From the NCBI RefSeq assembly GCF_023155805.1, contig NZ_JAKNUW010000012.1, forward strand, positions 1-64,000: DNA of 64,000 nucleotides, read 5' to 3'. Every line of letters begins with the position of its first letter. Position 1 is the first letter of the stretch. The DNA comes from Micrococcus lacusdianchii (GTDB lineage Bacteria; Actinomycetota; Actinomycetes; Actinomycetales; Micrococcaceae). A model generated the notes under the pieces. The model was not told the origin of the DNA. It ran no database searches and saw only the letters and a program-made list of their open reading frames with translations. The translations under genes were made by a program, and so were the position numbers. This document shows, in pieces, positions 40,693 to 50,813 of the stretch.

Positions 40693-41184
40693 ATGACCGC
40701 TCCCGCCCCTGCCCCCGCCCGCCCGCACGCCCGCCCGACGGCCCGCCCCTCCGAGGGAGCCGCGCTCCTGCACGGCACGGCCCGACGCACCGCCGCCCTG
40801 CCGCGCGCCACGGACCTGCTGCGTCGCGCGGACCGCGAACAGGACCGGGAGGAGCTGCGACGGGTGCGCTCGCTGGCGGCCGTCGTCGCGGTGGCGGTCG
40901 TGGAGACGGAGTCGGGGCGGCGCCCGGTCCGCGACCTGGCCGGGTGGCTCGACCCGGAGGCCTTCGAGAAGATGAGCCGTCGGGTGGACCTGCTCGACCG
41001 CACCGGCACCCGCCCGCCCCTCGGCGCGGCCCCTCGGCCCGCCGGGGCACGGGTCTGCGAGGTGGCTCCCGGACGCGTCGAGGCCAGCGCCACCGTGGTC
41101 GTGGGCGGACGGGCCAGGGCGCTGGCGCTGCGCATCGAGCGGCGCCTGAGCCGCTGGAAGGTGACGGCCGTCGAGGTCGGCTGA
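40693..41184 (+). CDS. Rv3235-like (DUF6459) protein
   Basis: The protein has 163 residues. The conserved part (about 52-162) has an amphipathic helix (VRSLAAVVAVAVVETESGRRPVRDLAGWLDPEAFE), a polar linker and a C-terminal beta hairpin (VVVGGRARALALRIERRLSRWKVTAVEVG). Actinobacterial homologues lie near secA, as here, and have no known function. The ATG at 40693 has AGGAGG 5 bases upstream. A longer form from 40576 overlapping the LysM gene stop (ATGA) is possible, but its extra 39 residues are low complexity. Confidence 0.75.
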   Translation: MTAPAPAPARPHARPTARPSEGAALLHGTARRTAALPRATDLLRRADREQDREELRRVRSLAAVVAVAVVETESGRRPVRDLAGWLDPEAFEKMSRRVDLLDRTGTRPPLGAAPRPAGARVCEVAPGRVEASATVVVGGRARALALRIERRLSRWKVTAVEVG

Positions 41185-41204
41185 CTCCCGGTCCGCCACC
41201 GACG

Positions 41205-41252
41205 CCACAGGCCCGGGCGGCCGCGTCCTCGCGTGGCCGCCCGGGCCTGTGG
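41205..41252. terminator. bidirectional terminator between Rv3235-like gene and secA
   Basis: CCACAGGCCCGGGCGGCC pairs perfectly with GGCCGCCCGGGCCTGTGG, with further GCG/CGC pairing. The stem exceeds 18 base pairs and lies midway between two convergent stop codons. Confidence 0.92.
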
Positions 41253-41269
41253 TCGCTCCGCGGGACCGG

Positions 41270-44008
41270 TCAGTCCTGGCGGCGCTCCTGCCGGGCCTGG
41301 CGACGCCGAGAGGCGCGGTTGGTCCCCGCGTCGACCGTGCGTCCGTCGCCGGTGACGGCCTTCGCCTCCACCGCGTCCCCGTCCTCGGACGGGCCGATCA
41401 GGCGGAGCTGCGCCGGCTGGCGCGGGGTGTCCACGCCCTCGATCGAGATCTGGGGAGCCATCGTCGCCGCCCGCGCGTCCTTCACGCCGGGCAGCTGCGT
41501 GGGCGCCGGAGCGGCGGCGATCTGGGCGCGGAACAGGGTGCGCACGGACTCCTCGCGGATCGCCGCGAGCATCGCCTGGAACATCGTGTAGCCCTCACGC
41601 TGGTACTCCACGAGCGGCTCGCGCTGAGCCATCGCCCGCAGGCCGATGCCCTCCTTGAGGTAGTCCATCTCGTAGAGGTGCTCCTGCCACTTCCGGCCCA
41701 CCATGGACAGCACCACGCGGCGCTCGGCCTCCCGGAGGTTCTCCGCCCCGACCTGCTCCTCGCGGTCGTCATAGGCCAGCAGCGCGTCGGACACGAGCTC
41801 GCGGCGCAGGTCCGCGGCCTTCAGACGCCCTCGCCCCCCGGCCTCCGTCACCACGTCCTCCGGGGTGATGCCCACGGGGTAGATGTCCCGCAGATCGGCC
41901 CACAGCTGGTCGAGGTCCCACTCGGTGGGACCGCCCTCCTCGGTGTGGGCGTCCACGACGGCGCCCACGGCCTCCGCCACGAACCCGCGCACCTTCTCCC
42001 CGAGGTTCTCCCCCTCGAGGATGGAGCGGCGGTCCGCGTAGATGGCCTCGCGCTGACGGTTCATGACGTCGTCGTACTTGAGGACGTTCTTGCGCTGCTC
42101 GGCGTTGCGGCCCTCCACCTGCGACTGGGCGTTCTGGATGGCCGAGGAGACCATCTTGAACTCGAGGGCCATGTCGTCCGGGATGGCGGCGGAGTTCATG
42201 ATCCGCTGGGCCGCGCCGGGGTTGAAGTTGCGCATCAGGTCATCCGTCAGGGACAGGTAGAAGCGGGACTCGCCCGGATCGCCCTGGCGCCCGGAGCGGC
42301 CGCGCAGCTGGTTGTCGATGCGCCGGGAGTCGTGGCGCTCGGTGCCCAGCACGTAGAGGCCGCCCGCCTCGCGCACCCGCTCCCGGTCGTCGATCACGGC
42401 CGCCTCGGCCTGGGCCAGCACCTCGGGCCAGCGGGCCTCGTAGGCCTCCGGGTCCTGCGCCGCGTCGAGCCCCAGCTCCTGCATGCGCGCCACGGCGGTG
42501 AACTCGGCGTTGCCGCCGAGCATGATGTCCGTTCCGCGGCCGGCCATGTTCGTGGCCACGGTGACGGCGCCCGACCGGCCCGCCTGCGCCACGATTGCGG
42601 CCTCGCGCGCATGGTTCTTGGCGTTGAGGACCTCGTGGCGGATGCCGGCCCTGGACAGCAGGGTCGAGAGGTACTCGGACTTCTCCACGGACGTGGTGCC
42701 CACGAGGACGGGCTGACCCGTGGCGTGCCGCTCGGCGATATCCGCGACCACGGCGTCGAACTTGACCTTCTCGTTCTTGTAGACGAGGTCGTTGCGATCG
42801 ACCCGGCGCTTCGGCTTGTTCGGCGGGATCACGACCACGCCGAGGCCGTAGGTGGACGTGAACTCCGCCGCCTCGGTCTCGGCGGTGCCGGTCATGCCGG
42901 AGAGCTTCTCGTAGCCGCGGAAGTAGTTCTGCAGGGTGACGGTGGCCAGGGTCTGGTTCTCCGGCTTGACCTCGACGCCCTCCTTGGCCTCGATGGCCTG
43001 GTGCAGCCCCTCGTTGTACCTCCGGCCCTTCAGGACGCGGCCGGTGTGCTCGTCGACGATCTGCACCTCGCCCCCGAGGACCACGTAGTCCTTGTCCCGC
43101 AGGAACAGCTCCTTGGCCTTCACCGCGTTGTTCAGGTACTGGATGAGGGTGGTGTTCTGCGCCTCGTACAGGTTCGCGATGCCCAGGTGGTCCTCGACCT
43201 TCTCGATCCCGGGCTCGAGCACGCCCACGGTGCGCTTCTTCTCGTCCACCTCGTAGTCGGTGCCCTTGTCCAGCTTCCGCACGAGGCGGGCGAACTCGCT
43301 GTACCAGCGGCTCGTGGCGCCCTGCGCGGGCCCCGAGATGATCAGCGGGGTGCGCGCCTCGTCGATGAGGATTGAATCCACCTCGTCCACGATCGCATAG
43401 TGGTGGCCGTGCTGGACGAGCTCGTCGAGGGACCAGGCCATGTTGTCCCGGAGGAAGTCGAAGCCGAACTCGTTGTTGGTCCCGTAGGTGATGTCCGCGG
43501 CGTACTGGGCACGGCGCGTGGCCGGGTCCTGGCCCGAGACGATCACGCCGGTCTCCATCCCCAGGAACCGGTAGACGCGTCCCATGAGCTCGGCCTGGTA
43601 GGAGGCCAGGAAGTCGTTCGTGGTGACCACGTGGACGCCTTGGCCGGACAGCGCATTGAGATAGGCGGGCGCGGTGGCCACCAGCGTCTTGCCCTCGCCG
43701 GTCTTCATCTCCGCGATGTTGCCCCGGTGCAGGGCGATCCCGCCGAGCAGCTGCACGTCGTAGTGGCGCTGGCCGAGGGTGCGACCGGCCGCCTCGCGGA
43801 CCGCCGCGAACGCCTCGGGCAGCAGCAGGTCCAGCGACTCCCCCTCGGCGGCCCGGGCTCGGAGCGTGTCCGTCTCCGCGCGCAGCTCGGCGTCGGAGAG
43901 CGCGCGGAAGTCCTCTTCGAGGAGGTTCACGGCGTCCACCGTGCCCCGCATGCGGTTCAGGACGCGGTTGTCCGAGATCTTCAGGACGCGGTCGATGATC
44001 GAAGGCAC
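41270..44008 (-). CDS. secA: preprotein translocase ATPase SecA
   Basis: SecA is the motor that drives unfolded preproteins through SecYEG. The protein has 912 residues. Walker [10 protein letters not shown] near 105, the [19 protein letters not shown] region near 208, the preprotein crosslinking domain, helicase motifs [12 protein letters not shown] and AGRGTDIML, the scaffold and C-terminal domains are all recognisable. The tail ends [11 protein letters not shown] without the CxCx8HC zinc finger seen in many SecAs, as usual in actinobacterial SecA1. The start is GTG at 44008. Confidence 0.97.
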   Translation of the reverse strand: MPSIIDRVLKISDNRVLNRMRGTVDAVNLLEEDFRALSDAELRAETDTLRARAAEGESLDLLLPEAFAAVREAAGRTLGQRHYDVQLLGGIALHRGNIAEMKTGEGKTLVATAPAYLNALSGQGVHVVTTNDFLASYQAELMGRVYRFLGMETGVIVSGQDPATRRAQYAADITYGTNNEFGFDFLRDNMAWSLDELVQHGHHYAIVDEVDSILIDEARTPLIISGPAQGATSRWYSEFARLVRKLDKGTDYEVDEKKRTVGVLEPGIEKVEDHLGIANLYEAQNTTLIQYLNNAVKAKELFLRDKDYVVLGGEVQIVDEHTGRVLKGRRYNEGLHQAIEAKEGVEVKPENQTLATVTLQNYFRGYEKLSGMTGTAETEAAEFTSTYGLGVVVIPPNKPKRRVDRNDLVYKNEKVKFDAVVADIAERHATGQPVLVGTTSVEKSEYLSTLLSRAGIRHEVLNAKNHAREAAIVAQAGRSGAVTVATNMAGRGTDIMLGGNAEFTAVARMQELGLDAAQDPEAYEARWPEVLAQAEAAVIDDRERVREAGGLYVLGTERHDSRRIDNQLRGRSGRQGDPGESRFYLSLTDDLMRNFNPGAAQRIMNSAAIPDDMALEFKMVSSAIQNAQSQVEGRNAEQRKNVLKYDDVMNRQREAIYADRRSILEGENLGEKVRGFVAEAVGAVVDAHTEEGGPTEWDLDQLWADLRDIYPVGITPEDVVTEAGGRGRLKAADLRRELVSDALLAYDDREEQVGAENLREAERRVVLSMVGRKWQEHLYEMDYLKEGIGLRAMAQREPLVEYQREGYTMFQAMLAAIREESVRTLFRAQIAAAPAPTQLPGVKDARAATMAPQISIEGVDTPRQPAQLRLIGPSEDGDAVEAKAVTGDGRTVDAGTNRASRRRQARQERRQD

Positions 44009-44106
44009 TGGTTCTCTGCTCCCTTGCGGTGAGGCCCGGGCTCAGGTCGCGCACGACGGCGGCCGCCCGGTCCGGTACGCGGTCGTCCGCACAGTCTACG
44101 GTCCGG

Positions 44107-45456
44107 TCACCTGGGGCCGTCGTCGCGCAGGTGCGCACGCACGGTCCCCACGAGGTCCCCGGGAGCGTGCTCGTCCACCACGACGTCGGCCAGCCCGGCC
44201 CAGTGCGCGAGGCGGCGCAGCTCTGCCGCCAGCGCGTCGGCCACCCCCTCCACCGCCGGTGCGGCGTCCCGAGGGCCGGGCACCGCGGCCGGGTCCTCAG
44301 ACCAGGCGCCGCGCACCCGCAGGACGGGCGGGTCCGCGCGGCGGTCCGCCTTGAGATCGGCCTGTGCCGTGAGCCGCTCTCCCTGCAGGAGCAGCAGGGG
44401 GTAGTAGCCGCGGTCACGGCGGGCGGCCGGGGTGTAGATGCCGATCCGGTACCGCACTCCGAACAGCCGCTCGACCCGGGGCCGGTGGAACACGAGCGGG
44501 TCGAACGGGTTCACGAGCGCCACGGCCTCGGCCGTGCGCGGTGTGCGCGCCCGTGGGTCGGCCCAGGCCTCCACCGGCCGGCCGGGACCCAGCCGCACCC
44601 GCACGGGCGCGGCCTCCCCCCGGTCTCGCAGCACCGCCAGGGCCCAGGCCGTGAGGGTGACGGGCAGCCGGTGGTAGTCGGCCACGGCCACCGTCGACGC
44701 CACCCCGAGGGCGCGCACCGCGGCGGCGGTCAGCGGGAGCGCCGCGGTCAGCGCGGGGTCGCCTGCGGCGCTCGGATCCGCCGGGACCGGCGCCAGCCCG
44801 CCGTGCCCCTGGGACCACAGCAGGGAGGGCAGCGCGTAACGCCGCTCGAAGGAGCCGGTGCGTCCGGCGACCGCCACCTCCCCGGTGGCGAACAGGTGCT
44901 CCAGCACGCGCTTGCCGCGCGACCAGTTCCACCCCCAGCCCGGGGCACGCGCTCCCGCGTCCACGCCCCGGGCCCCGACCTCCCGGGCCGTCAGCGGTCC
45001 ATGGCGGGCCAGCAGGGCCAGGACCTGCTGGCGGGCCACCCGCAGCTCGTCCTCCGGCAGGTCCGCGGCCAGCGGCCACGTGCGCGACTGCAGGGCCACG
45101 AGCGCGGACCGCCGCTCGGCGGGGACGATCGACGCCTCATGCGCCCACGCCTCCGTGAACCGGTGGGGGCGGGCTGAGACGAGCCGGTCGACGTCGGCCG
45201 GGTCCACGCCCTCGAGGCGGGCGTGGAAGGGCATGAGGTGGGCGCGCGCGAGGACGTCCACCGAGTCGATCTGCACGACGCCCAGGCGTTCCATCACGGA
45301 CCGCACCCGCCGCGCCGAGGCGGCCGGCCGGGGGCCGGCCAGCCCCTGAGCGGCGAGCACGACCCGTCGGGCGCGCGAAGCGGACCACACGGGGGCGGCA
45401 CCGCCCGGGGGTTCCCCGGACGACGCCGCCCCGCCGCGCGCGGACGTGCCGCTCAC
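44107..45456 (-). CDS. AlkX/YcaQ-like winged-helix DNA glycosylase
   Basis: The protein has 449 residues of the HTH_42 family. The N-terminal tandem winged helices begin at RARRVVLAAQGL. GVVQIDSV near 62-69 gives the catalytic QxD motif, typical of the YcaQ/AlkX subgroup that unhooks interstrand crosslinks and alkylated bases, rather than QxQ AlkZ. A C-terminal segment with VNPFDPLVFHR matches the family. The substrate is inferred from family knowledge only. The start is GTG at 45456, with 3 bases to the hpf stop, suggesting cotranscription with hpf. Confidence 0.85.
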   Translation of the reverse strand: MSGTSARGGAASSGEPPGGAAPVWSASRARRVVLAAQGLAGPRPAASARRVRSVMERLGVVQIDSVDVLARAHLMPFHARLEGVDPADVDRLVSARPHRFTEAWAHEASIVPAERRSALVALQSRTWPLAADLPEDELRVARQQVLALLARHGPLTAREVGARGVDAGARAPGWGWNWSRGKRVLEHLFATGEVAVAGRTGSFERRYALPSLLWSQGHGGLAPVPADPSAAGDPALTAALPLTAAAVRALGVASTVAVADYHRLPVTLTAWALAVLRDRGEAAPVRVRLGPGRPVEAWADPRARTPRTAEAVALVNPFDPLVFHRPRVERLFGVRYRIGIYTPAARRDRGYYPLLLLQGERLTAQADLKADRRADPPVLRVRGAWSEDPAAVPGPRDAAPAVEGVADALAAELRRLAHWAGLADVVVDEHAPGDLVGTVRAHLRDDGPR

Positions 45457-45459
45457 GAC

Positions 45460-46164
45460 TCACGCATCCGCGTCGGCCTCCGCGTCGGCCTCCGCACGGT
45501 ACGGACGCTCCCCGCCGTCTGCCGAGTCAACGTAGTCCGCCGGCAGGTCCGGGTCGAGGGTGAGGACGCCGTAGCTCCAGCCGCGGCGGCGGTACACCAC
45601 GGACGGGGTGGCCGTCTCCGCGTCCTGGAAGAGGTAGAAGTCGTGGCCCACGAGCTCCATGGCGTCCACGGCCTGCTCCACCGTCATGGGGGTGGCGGGG
45701 AAGGACTTGGCCCGGATGCTCACGGGGGTGCCGCTGGCCGGGACACCGGCGGCCTCCTGGGCCTCGACCTCGAGCTCCTGGCCGGTCGCGGGCAGCGGCG
45801 GGACGAACGCCACCTCGGCGACGCCGCGCGAGCTCGACGTCCCCTTGCCGTGGCGGCGGTCCTTGCGGCGGTCCCGCAAGCGGCGCAGCCGCTCGGCCAG
45901 GCGCGCCGAGGCCGCGTCGAACGCCGCGAGCTTGTCGTCTGCGTCCGCCTCGGAGCGCACCACCTCGCGGGCGCCGCGCACGGTGAGCTCCACGCGCACG
46001 GTCTCCTCCGAGTGGCGGTGGTGCGAGGCCTTGGTGACCTTGACCTCGAGGGTGTCGGCCCCCTCCGCAAGCTGCTCGATCCGTTCCCGGCGCTCCTCCA
46101 CGTGGCCACGGAAGCGGTCCGTGAGGGTGAGGCCTCGGGCGATGTAGCTGACGTCCAGAGTCAT
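45460..46164 (-). CDS. hpf: long-form ribosome hibernation promoting factor
   Basis: The protein has 234 residues. The N-terminal domain (1 to about 115, GLTLTDRFRGHVEERRERIEQL ... HRHSEETVRVELTVRG) blocks the decoding centre of 70S ribosomes. A linker leads to the C-terminal domain (about 165-215, MTVEQAVDAMELVGHDFYLFQDAET ... VVYRRRGWSYGVL) that dimerises to form 100S ribosomes. In mycobacteria this factor belongs to dormancy physiology, relevant beside rpf. GGAGG is 5 bases before the ATG. The ragged Asp/Ala-rich tail repeats EADADA. Confidence 0.95.
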   Translation of the reverse strand: MTLDVSYIARGLTLTDRFRGHVEERRERIEQLAEGADTLEVKVTKASHHRHSEETVRVELTVRGAREVVRSEADADDKLAAFDAASARLAERLRRLRDRRKDRRHGKGTSSSRGVAEVAFVPPLPATGQELEVEAQEAAGVPASGTPVSIRAKSFPATPMTVEQAVDAMELVGHDFYLFQDAETATPSVVYRRRGWSYGVLTLDPDLPADYVDSADGGERPYRAEADAEADADA

Positions 46165-46374
46165 GGTGTCCTCCTGAATCCGACTCACTCGGGCCCCGCG
46201 TGCGGGCCGGGAGGTCGCGACCCCCGTCCTCGGGGCCGCCGCGCGGGCGGTCCGGGTGAGAGGGGGCGATCCTCCTTCCGGCCGTCGGCGGGACGGGAGC
46301 AGCTGGCGCGTGCTCCGTGCCCGGCACACTACCCGCGCTCCGCGTCCGGGGACCAGGGACGTCCGGTGGGGCCC

Positions 46375-47145
46375 TCAGCCCTCCGCCCCGCCCGGTGCCC
46401 GGCGCGGGGGTGCGACGGCCGCGAGCACCACGGCGCCCACCGGCTCGGCCCCGGCCGCGCGCACCGCGGCGGCCAGCGCGGCGAGGGTCGCCCCCGTGGT
46501 CAGGACGTCGTCCACCAGGAGCACGGGGGTGCCCGGACGCACCCGCCCGGGGCGCGTCCGCCAGCCGCGGTCCCGGCCCCGGCGCTGCCGCGCGTCCGCC
46601 CCGGCGTGGGCGGATCCGGCGCCGGCCTCCCACGGCGGCCGCGGCAGGCCGAGCCGTGGGGCGACGACGAGGTCCCGCCGCACCCACGCCGGCGGCAGGG
46701 CGTCGGTGAGTTCGCCGAGCGGGTCGTAGCCGCGCCTCCGGTGCCCGGCCGCCCCGCCGGGCACCGGCACCAGCAGGGCGGGCGCGGCCGCGGGCACCGA
46801 CGGGTCGAGCCGGGCCGCGGCGACGGTGCGGGCGAGCCCGTCGGCCAGCAGGGGGCGCAGCACGAGGGCGTGGTGGTCCTTGAAGGCGAGCACCGCGGTC
46901 GCGAGCTCCTCGGCGTACGTCCCGGCCGCCGTGACCGGCAACGGAGCCCCGTCCGCTCCCAGCGGCAGCGCGGGCGCCGCCTCCTCCGCTCGGCGGGGCA
47001 CGGCCAGCCGGCGCCCCACCTCGGCCGCGCACCGGTTGCACAGGCGGATCCCGGGGCGGGCGCACACTGCACAGTCGGCAGGGAGCACGAGGTCCACGAG
47101 CCCCTCGAGCAGGGAGGGCCGCGTCGGCGGGTCGGTGCCTGTCAT
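46375..47145 (-). CDS. comF: ComF-family phosphoribosyltransferase-like protein
   Basis: The protein has 256 residues. An N-terminal four-cysteine zinc finger (CAVC ... CNRC, about 25-42) is followed by a phosphoribosyltransferase fold with the PRPP-loop VLLVDDVLTTGAT near 208. ComF proteins are required for natural transformation in several bacteria, and Micrococcus luteus is naturally competent, but ComF is also present in non-competent actinobacteria. It lies between lpqB and hpf in the order known from mycobacteria. The spacers 46165-46374 and 47146-47270 hold nothing clear beyond a TAGTGT -10-like box near 46330. Confidence 0.88.
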   Translation of the reverse strand: MTGTDPPTRPSLLEGLVDLVLPADCAVCARPGIRLCNRCAAEVGRRLAVPRRAEEAAPALPLGADGAPLPVTAAGTYAEELATAVLAFKDHHALVLRPLLADGLARTVAAARLDPSVPAAAPALLVPVPGGAAGHRRRGYDPLGELTDALPPAWVRRDLVVAPRLGLPRPPWEAGAGSAHAGADARQRRGRDRGWRTRPGRVRPGTPVLLVDDVLTTGATLAALAAAVRAAGAEPVGAVVLAAVAPPRRAPGGAEG

Positions 47146-47270
47146 GGCCGCAGTCCAGCACGGGAGGGGGGCCCGGGTTCGCCGCAGACCCCACCTGTGC
47201 GGGGCGGTCGCCGGTGCAGGAGGCGGCGGGACCGAGGACCGCGCCGCACCGCCGCGCGGGCGGGCGCGGC

Positions 47271-49025
47271 TCAGCCGGGGAAGGACAGGTCCCGCACGGG
47301 CTTCTGGAGCTCCTGGGCGCGCCACGAGGAGCCCACGAGCAGGAACACGTCGTCCGCCGTCTCGGCGTAGAGCGCGCCGTCGTCGCCGGAGGAGATCCCC
47401 TGCAGCCCGGCCAGCGGGTTCAGCACGCGCGAGGTCCCGTCGAGGGAGACGACCTCCGGCCGCACCCGGTCCTCCGCGTCGGACGCCACGCGGGTGACCA
47501 CCACACTGTCCTCGCCAGCCCAGAGCGCCAGGTCGGGCGGCACCTGGGTGGGCACCCGCACCGGCTCCGTGAGGGCGGTGGGCACGGCGTCGTCCCCTCG
47601 CACGACCCCGGCCACGCGCAGGGAGCGGTCGCCGCTGCCGTCGGTGACGACGAGGGCGGCCCGCGCCCCGCTGAAGCCCACGTGCAGGTCGACGATGCTC
47701 TCCCCTTCCTCGAGCCACGGGGCGCTGACCACGCGGCGCGGACCGGAGGCGTCCGCCGGCACGGCGTAGACGCGCGAGTCCGCCCCGCGGTCCACCGTCC
47801 AGGCCCAGCCGTGCGTGTCCATGCTGGGAGACGTGAGGGCGGAGCCCTGGAGGACGGCGGACCGACCGCCGTCCGCGATGGCGAGGTGCAGCGCTGTCCG
47901 GGACGGGTCCAGGAAGGCGAAACGGGTGCGGTCCCGGTCCATCGTCGGCTCCACGGGGCGCAGGTCGGAGACGTCGGGGACGCCCCCGACCGGCGAGACG
48001 GCCAGCCCCTGGAACAGCACCAGGTCGTCGGTCGCGGGGTCCACGCCGACCTGCACGGTCCCCGCGGACGCCTCCGTCAGCGCCGCCGGCGGCGCCGTGC
48101 CACCACTCGCCGGCGTCAGGGAGCGGCCGTCGACCATCACCTCCACACGCTCCACGCCCGTGACGCCCGTGAGGGTCAGCTCCAGCTGCTCCCGCATGCG
48201 GAACAGCTGTTCGGTGTCCGCCCCCTCCACGGTGGCCGGGGTGAGGTCGACCGATGCGACCCCGGCCTCCGACACCGGGACGGAGGGGCTCGAGAGGTCG
48301 CCGCCCGTGCGCAACGGGAAGGCCGTGTCGACGGCACCCGTGAGGTAGGGCGCCGGGCCGTGCAGGAGGGCGCGGGCGAGCGAGGTGACGGTGCCGCGGC
48401 GGTTGACGAACCAGCGGATGTCCGGGACCGCGTAGGTGCCGGTCTGGTCGTAGAAGTACAGGGCCTGGGGGGAGAAGAGCTGGGTGAACTGCGTGATGGA
48501 CAGCAGCGTGCCGTCCGGCAGGGAGGTGATGCGCGGCTCGCCGCCCACCTCCTCCACGGTGACCTCCCAGCCCCGCGTGGTGCCGGTCGGCGCCTCGGTG
48601 CGCAGACCGTACTCGTCCACCTCCGCGGCCACCTCGAGCTGCAGCTCCCACGTCCCCTCGGTCTGGCCCCGGACCAGGGTGGGCTCGCCGGAGTACACGA
48701 CGGTGGTGCGGGCGGGGTCCCACCCGTCCACGGCCTTGCCTCCCAGATGCTGGCGCGCGATCGCGTAGCCGTCCTCGGGTGCCGTCCCGGCCAGGACGAA
48801 CCCCCGCACCACCTGCTCGGCCGAGGCTCCCTCGGCCGGGCCCGGCGGGTGGAACTGCGGCACGTCCTCCGGGCCGCCGCCGGTGTCCAGGGGGGCGCCG
48901 CTGCGCACCGCCGAGGACTGCGGCACCTGGGCGCAGCCCGAGAGGGCCAGCGTCAGCGCCAGGACGGCCGCCGCCGCGGCGGACCGGCGCCGACGGGGGG
49001 CGGGAGGAGAGGCGGGAGGGTTCAT
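47271..49025 (-). CDS. lpqB: lipoprotein LpqB
   Basis: The protein has 584 residues. The signal sequence ends in lipobox LSGC with lipidated Cys31. A GerMN-type domain (about 60-300) precedes a C-terminal beta-propeller (about 320-580). LpqB sits on the outer face of the membrane and modulates the MtrB sensor. The ATG overlaps the mtrB stop (ATGA), confirming the mtrA-mtrB-lpqB operon. Confidence 0.95.
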   Translation of the reverse strand: MNPPASPPAPRRRRSAAAAAVLALTLALSGCAQVPQSSAVRSGAPLDTGGGPEDVPQFHPPGPAEGASAEQVVRGFVLAGTAPEDGYAIARQHLGGKAVDGWDPARTTVVYSGEPTLVRGQTEGTWELQLEVAAEVDEYGLRTEAPTGTTRGWEVTVEEVGGEPRITSLPDGTLLSITQFTQLFSPQALYFYDQTGTYAVPDIRWFVNRRGTVTSLARALLHGPAPYLTGAVDTAFPLRTGGDLSSPSVPVSEAGVASVDLTPATVEGADTEQLFRMREQLELTLTGVTGVERVEVMVDGRSLTPASGGTAPPAALTEASAGTVQVGVDPATDDLVLFQGLAVSPVGGVPDVSDLRPVEPTMDRDRTRFAFLDPSRTALHLAIADGGRSAVLQGSALTSPSMDTHGWAWTVDRGADSRVYAVPADASGPRRVVSAPWLEEGESIVDLHVGFSGARAALVVTDGSGDRSLRVAGVVRGDDAVPTALTEPVRVPTQVPPDLALWAGEDSVVVTRVASDAEDRVRPEVVSLDGTSRVLNPLAGLQGISSGDDGALYAETADDVFLLVGSSWRAQELQKPVRDLSFPG

Positions 49026-50809
49026 CCGAGCTCCTGTTCACGCGCGCGGTCGACGGCGCCCGGCGGGAGGTCCGCCCGGGGGGCCGGCTTCTCCTGGTGG
49101 TCCACGGGCACCGGAGCGTGCAGGTCGGCGGCCAGCCGGCGGTCGGCCAGGTCATACTCCGGCGGGATGGGCAGGGCCGCGCGACGCACGGGCGCCGGCT
49201 CGCCGCCCTCCCCCGCGGTCCGGATCCGGGGCACCGTGACCATGAACACCGAGCCCACGCCGAGCTCGCCCCAGGCCTCGAGCCGGCCGCCGTGGAGTCG
49301 GGTGTCCTCCATGGCGATGGCCAGGCCGAGTCCCGAGCCCCCCGTGGTCCGCTTCCGGGAGGGGTCGGCGCGCCAGAACCTGTCGAACACGCGCTGGACC
49401 TGCTCGGGGGTCATGCCGATGCCGCGGTCCACCACCGCCACGGACACCACCTCGGCGTCGGAGGCCACCAGGACGTCGACGGGCGCCCCCTCGGCGTGCT
49501 CGATCGCATTGTTCACGAGGTTGCGCAGGATGCGCTCGATCCGCCGCGGGTCGACGCTGGCCTGGTGCCCGGCGTCGTCCTCCGCGCGGAACGGCACGAG
49601 GTAGACCGGGACGCCGGCCTGCTCGGCCAGGGGCTGGGCGGTCAGCACCACGTCCCGGGCGAGCTCGAGCAGATCCGTGTCCTCGACGGCGAGCTGCGCG
49701 GCGCCGGCGTCGAACCGGGTGATCTCCAGCAGGTCCGCGAGCATCGTCTGGAAGCGGTCCACCTGGTGATAGAGGAGCTCGGTGGAGCGGCGGTTCACCG
49801 GGTCGAAGTCCTCGCGGGAGCCGTAGAGGACGTCGGCGGCCATCCGCACCGTGGTCAACGGCGTCCGCAGCTCGTGGGAGACGTCCGAGACGAACTGCTG
49901 CTGCATCCGGGAGAGCTGGGCCAGCTGGGTGATCTGCTCCTGGATGTTGTCCGCCATTCGGTTGAACGAGGTGCCCAGACGGGCCATCTCGTCCTCCCCG
50001 CGCACCGGCATCCGCACGGCGAGGTTGCCCCCCGAGAGCGACTCGGCCGCCGTGGCGGCCTGCTGGACCGGACGGACCACGCTGCGCGAGGCCCACCATG
50101 CCACGAGGGCGTTGACCACCAGGAAGCCGCTGCCGAACAGCAGCAGCACGCCGAGCACGGAGTCGAGGGACTGCTGGACGTCGGAGAGGTCGTACACCAG
50201 GTAGAGGGCGTACGAGGCGCCCGGAGGGAGCACCACCTGCGTGGCGAACACCAGCCCCGGACGCGTGGCGCCGCCCCCGTTGGGCAGCGCCACGGAGGCG
50301 TCGAACACGCCGGGGCCGGAGGCGACGGCCTCACGCAGGTCCTCGGGGATGACGTCCGGGTCCAGCCCCTGGGAGGAGACGGTGCCCACGTAGGTGGCGC
50401 CGGAGCCGGGCAGGGGCTCGAGGTGGAAGCGTCGCCGGATGGTGGTGCCGGTGTCGCCCTCGAGGGCGCGCATGGTCTGGCTCACCAGCGCGTCCGTGGT
50501 CTGCTCATCGGTCGAGGCAGCGGATGCGAAGGTGTCCTGGACGAGCGACAGGCCGCGGCGGGCCTCGGCCTCGATCTGCGCGTGGCGGGCGTCGAAGAGG
50601 GCCTGCGCCACCTGGTGGGTCAACAGGCCCGCGACGGCGAGGCTCGCCACAAGCGTCAGCAGTCCCGCGACGACGGCGGTGCGCAGCTGGAGCGAGCCTG
50701 TCCACCGGCGGCGGAGCCTGCGGTGCCACGGCTCAGGCGGGCCGGCCGCTGCGGGAGCGGCCGGCGCCGCGGTCTCCGCCGGCGCAGGGGCGTCGGGCGC
50801 GGCGGTCAC
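49022..50809 (-). CDS. mtrB: sensor histidine kinase MtrB
   Basis: The protein has 595 residues. TM1 (about 42-64), an extracytoplasmic sensor region, TM2 (about 215-240), a HAMP domain, the HisKA domain with SHELRTPL (His312) and the HATPase domain with NLVNNAIEHAEG and GLGLAIA are all present. MtrB partners MtrA in control of cell wall, division and osmotic response. The start is GTG at 50809, 4 bases after the mtrA stop. The N-terminal 25 residues are Ala/Pro-rich. Confidence 0.96.
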   Translation of the reverse strand: MTAAPDAPAPAETAAPAAPAAAGPPEPWHRRLRRRWTGSLQLRTAVVAGLLTLVASLAVAGLLTHQVAQALFDARHAQIEAEARRGLSLVQDTFASAASTDEQTTDALVSQTMRALEGDTGTTIRRRFHLEPLPGSGATYVGTVSSQGLDPDVIPEDLREAVASGPGVFDASVALPNGGGATRPGLVFATQVVLPPGASYALYLVYDLSDVQQSLDSVLGVLLLFGSGFLVVNALVAWWASRSVVRPVQQAATAAESLSGGNLAVRMPVRGEDEMARLGTSFNRMADNIQEQITQLAQLSRMQQQFVSDVSHELRTPLTTVRMAADVLYGSREDFDPVNRRSTELLYHQVDRFQTMLADLLEITRFDAGAAQLAVEDTDLLELARDVVLTAQPLAEQAGVPVYLVPFRAEDDAGHQASVDPRRIERILRNLVNNAIEHAEGAPVDVLVASDAEVVSVAVVDRGIGMTPEQVQRVFDRFWRADPSRKRTTGGSGLGLAIAMEDTRLHGGRLEAWGELGVGSVFMVTVPRIRTAGEGGEPAPVRRAALPIPPEYDLADRRLAADLHAPVPVDHQEKPAPRADLPPGAVDRAREQELG

Positions 50810-50813
50810 CGCC

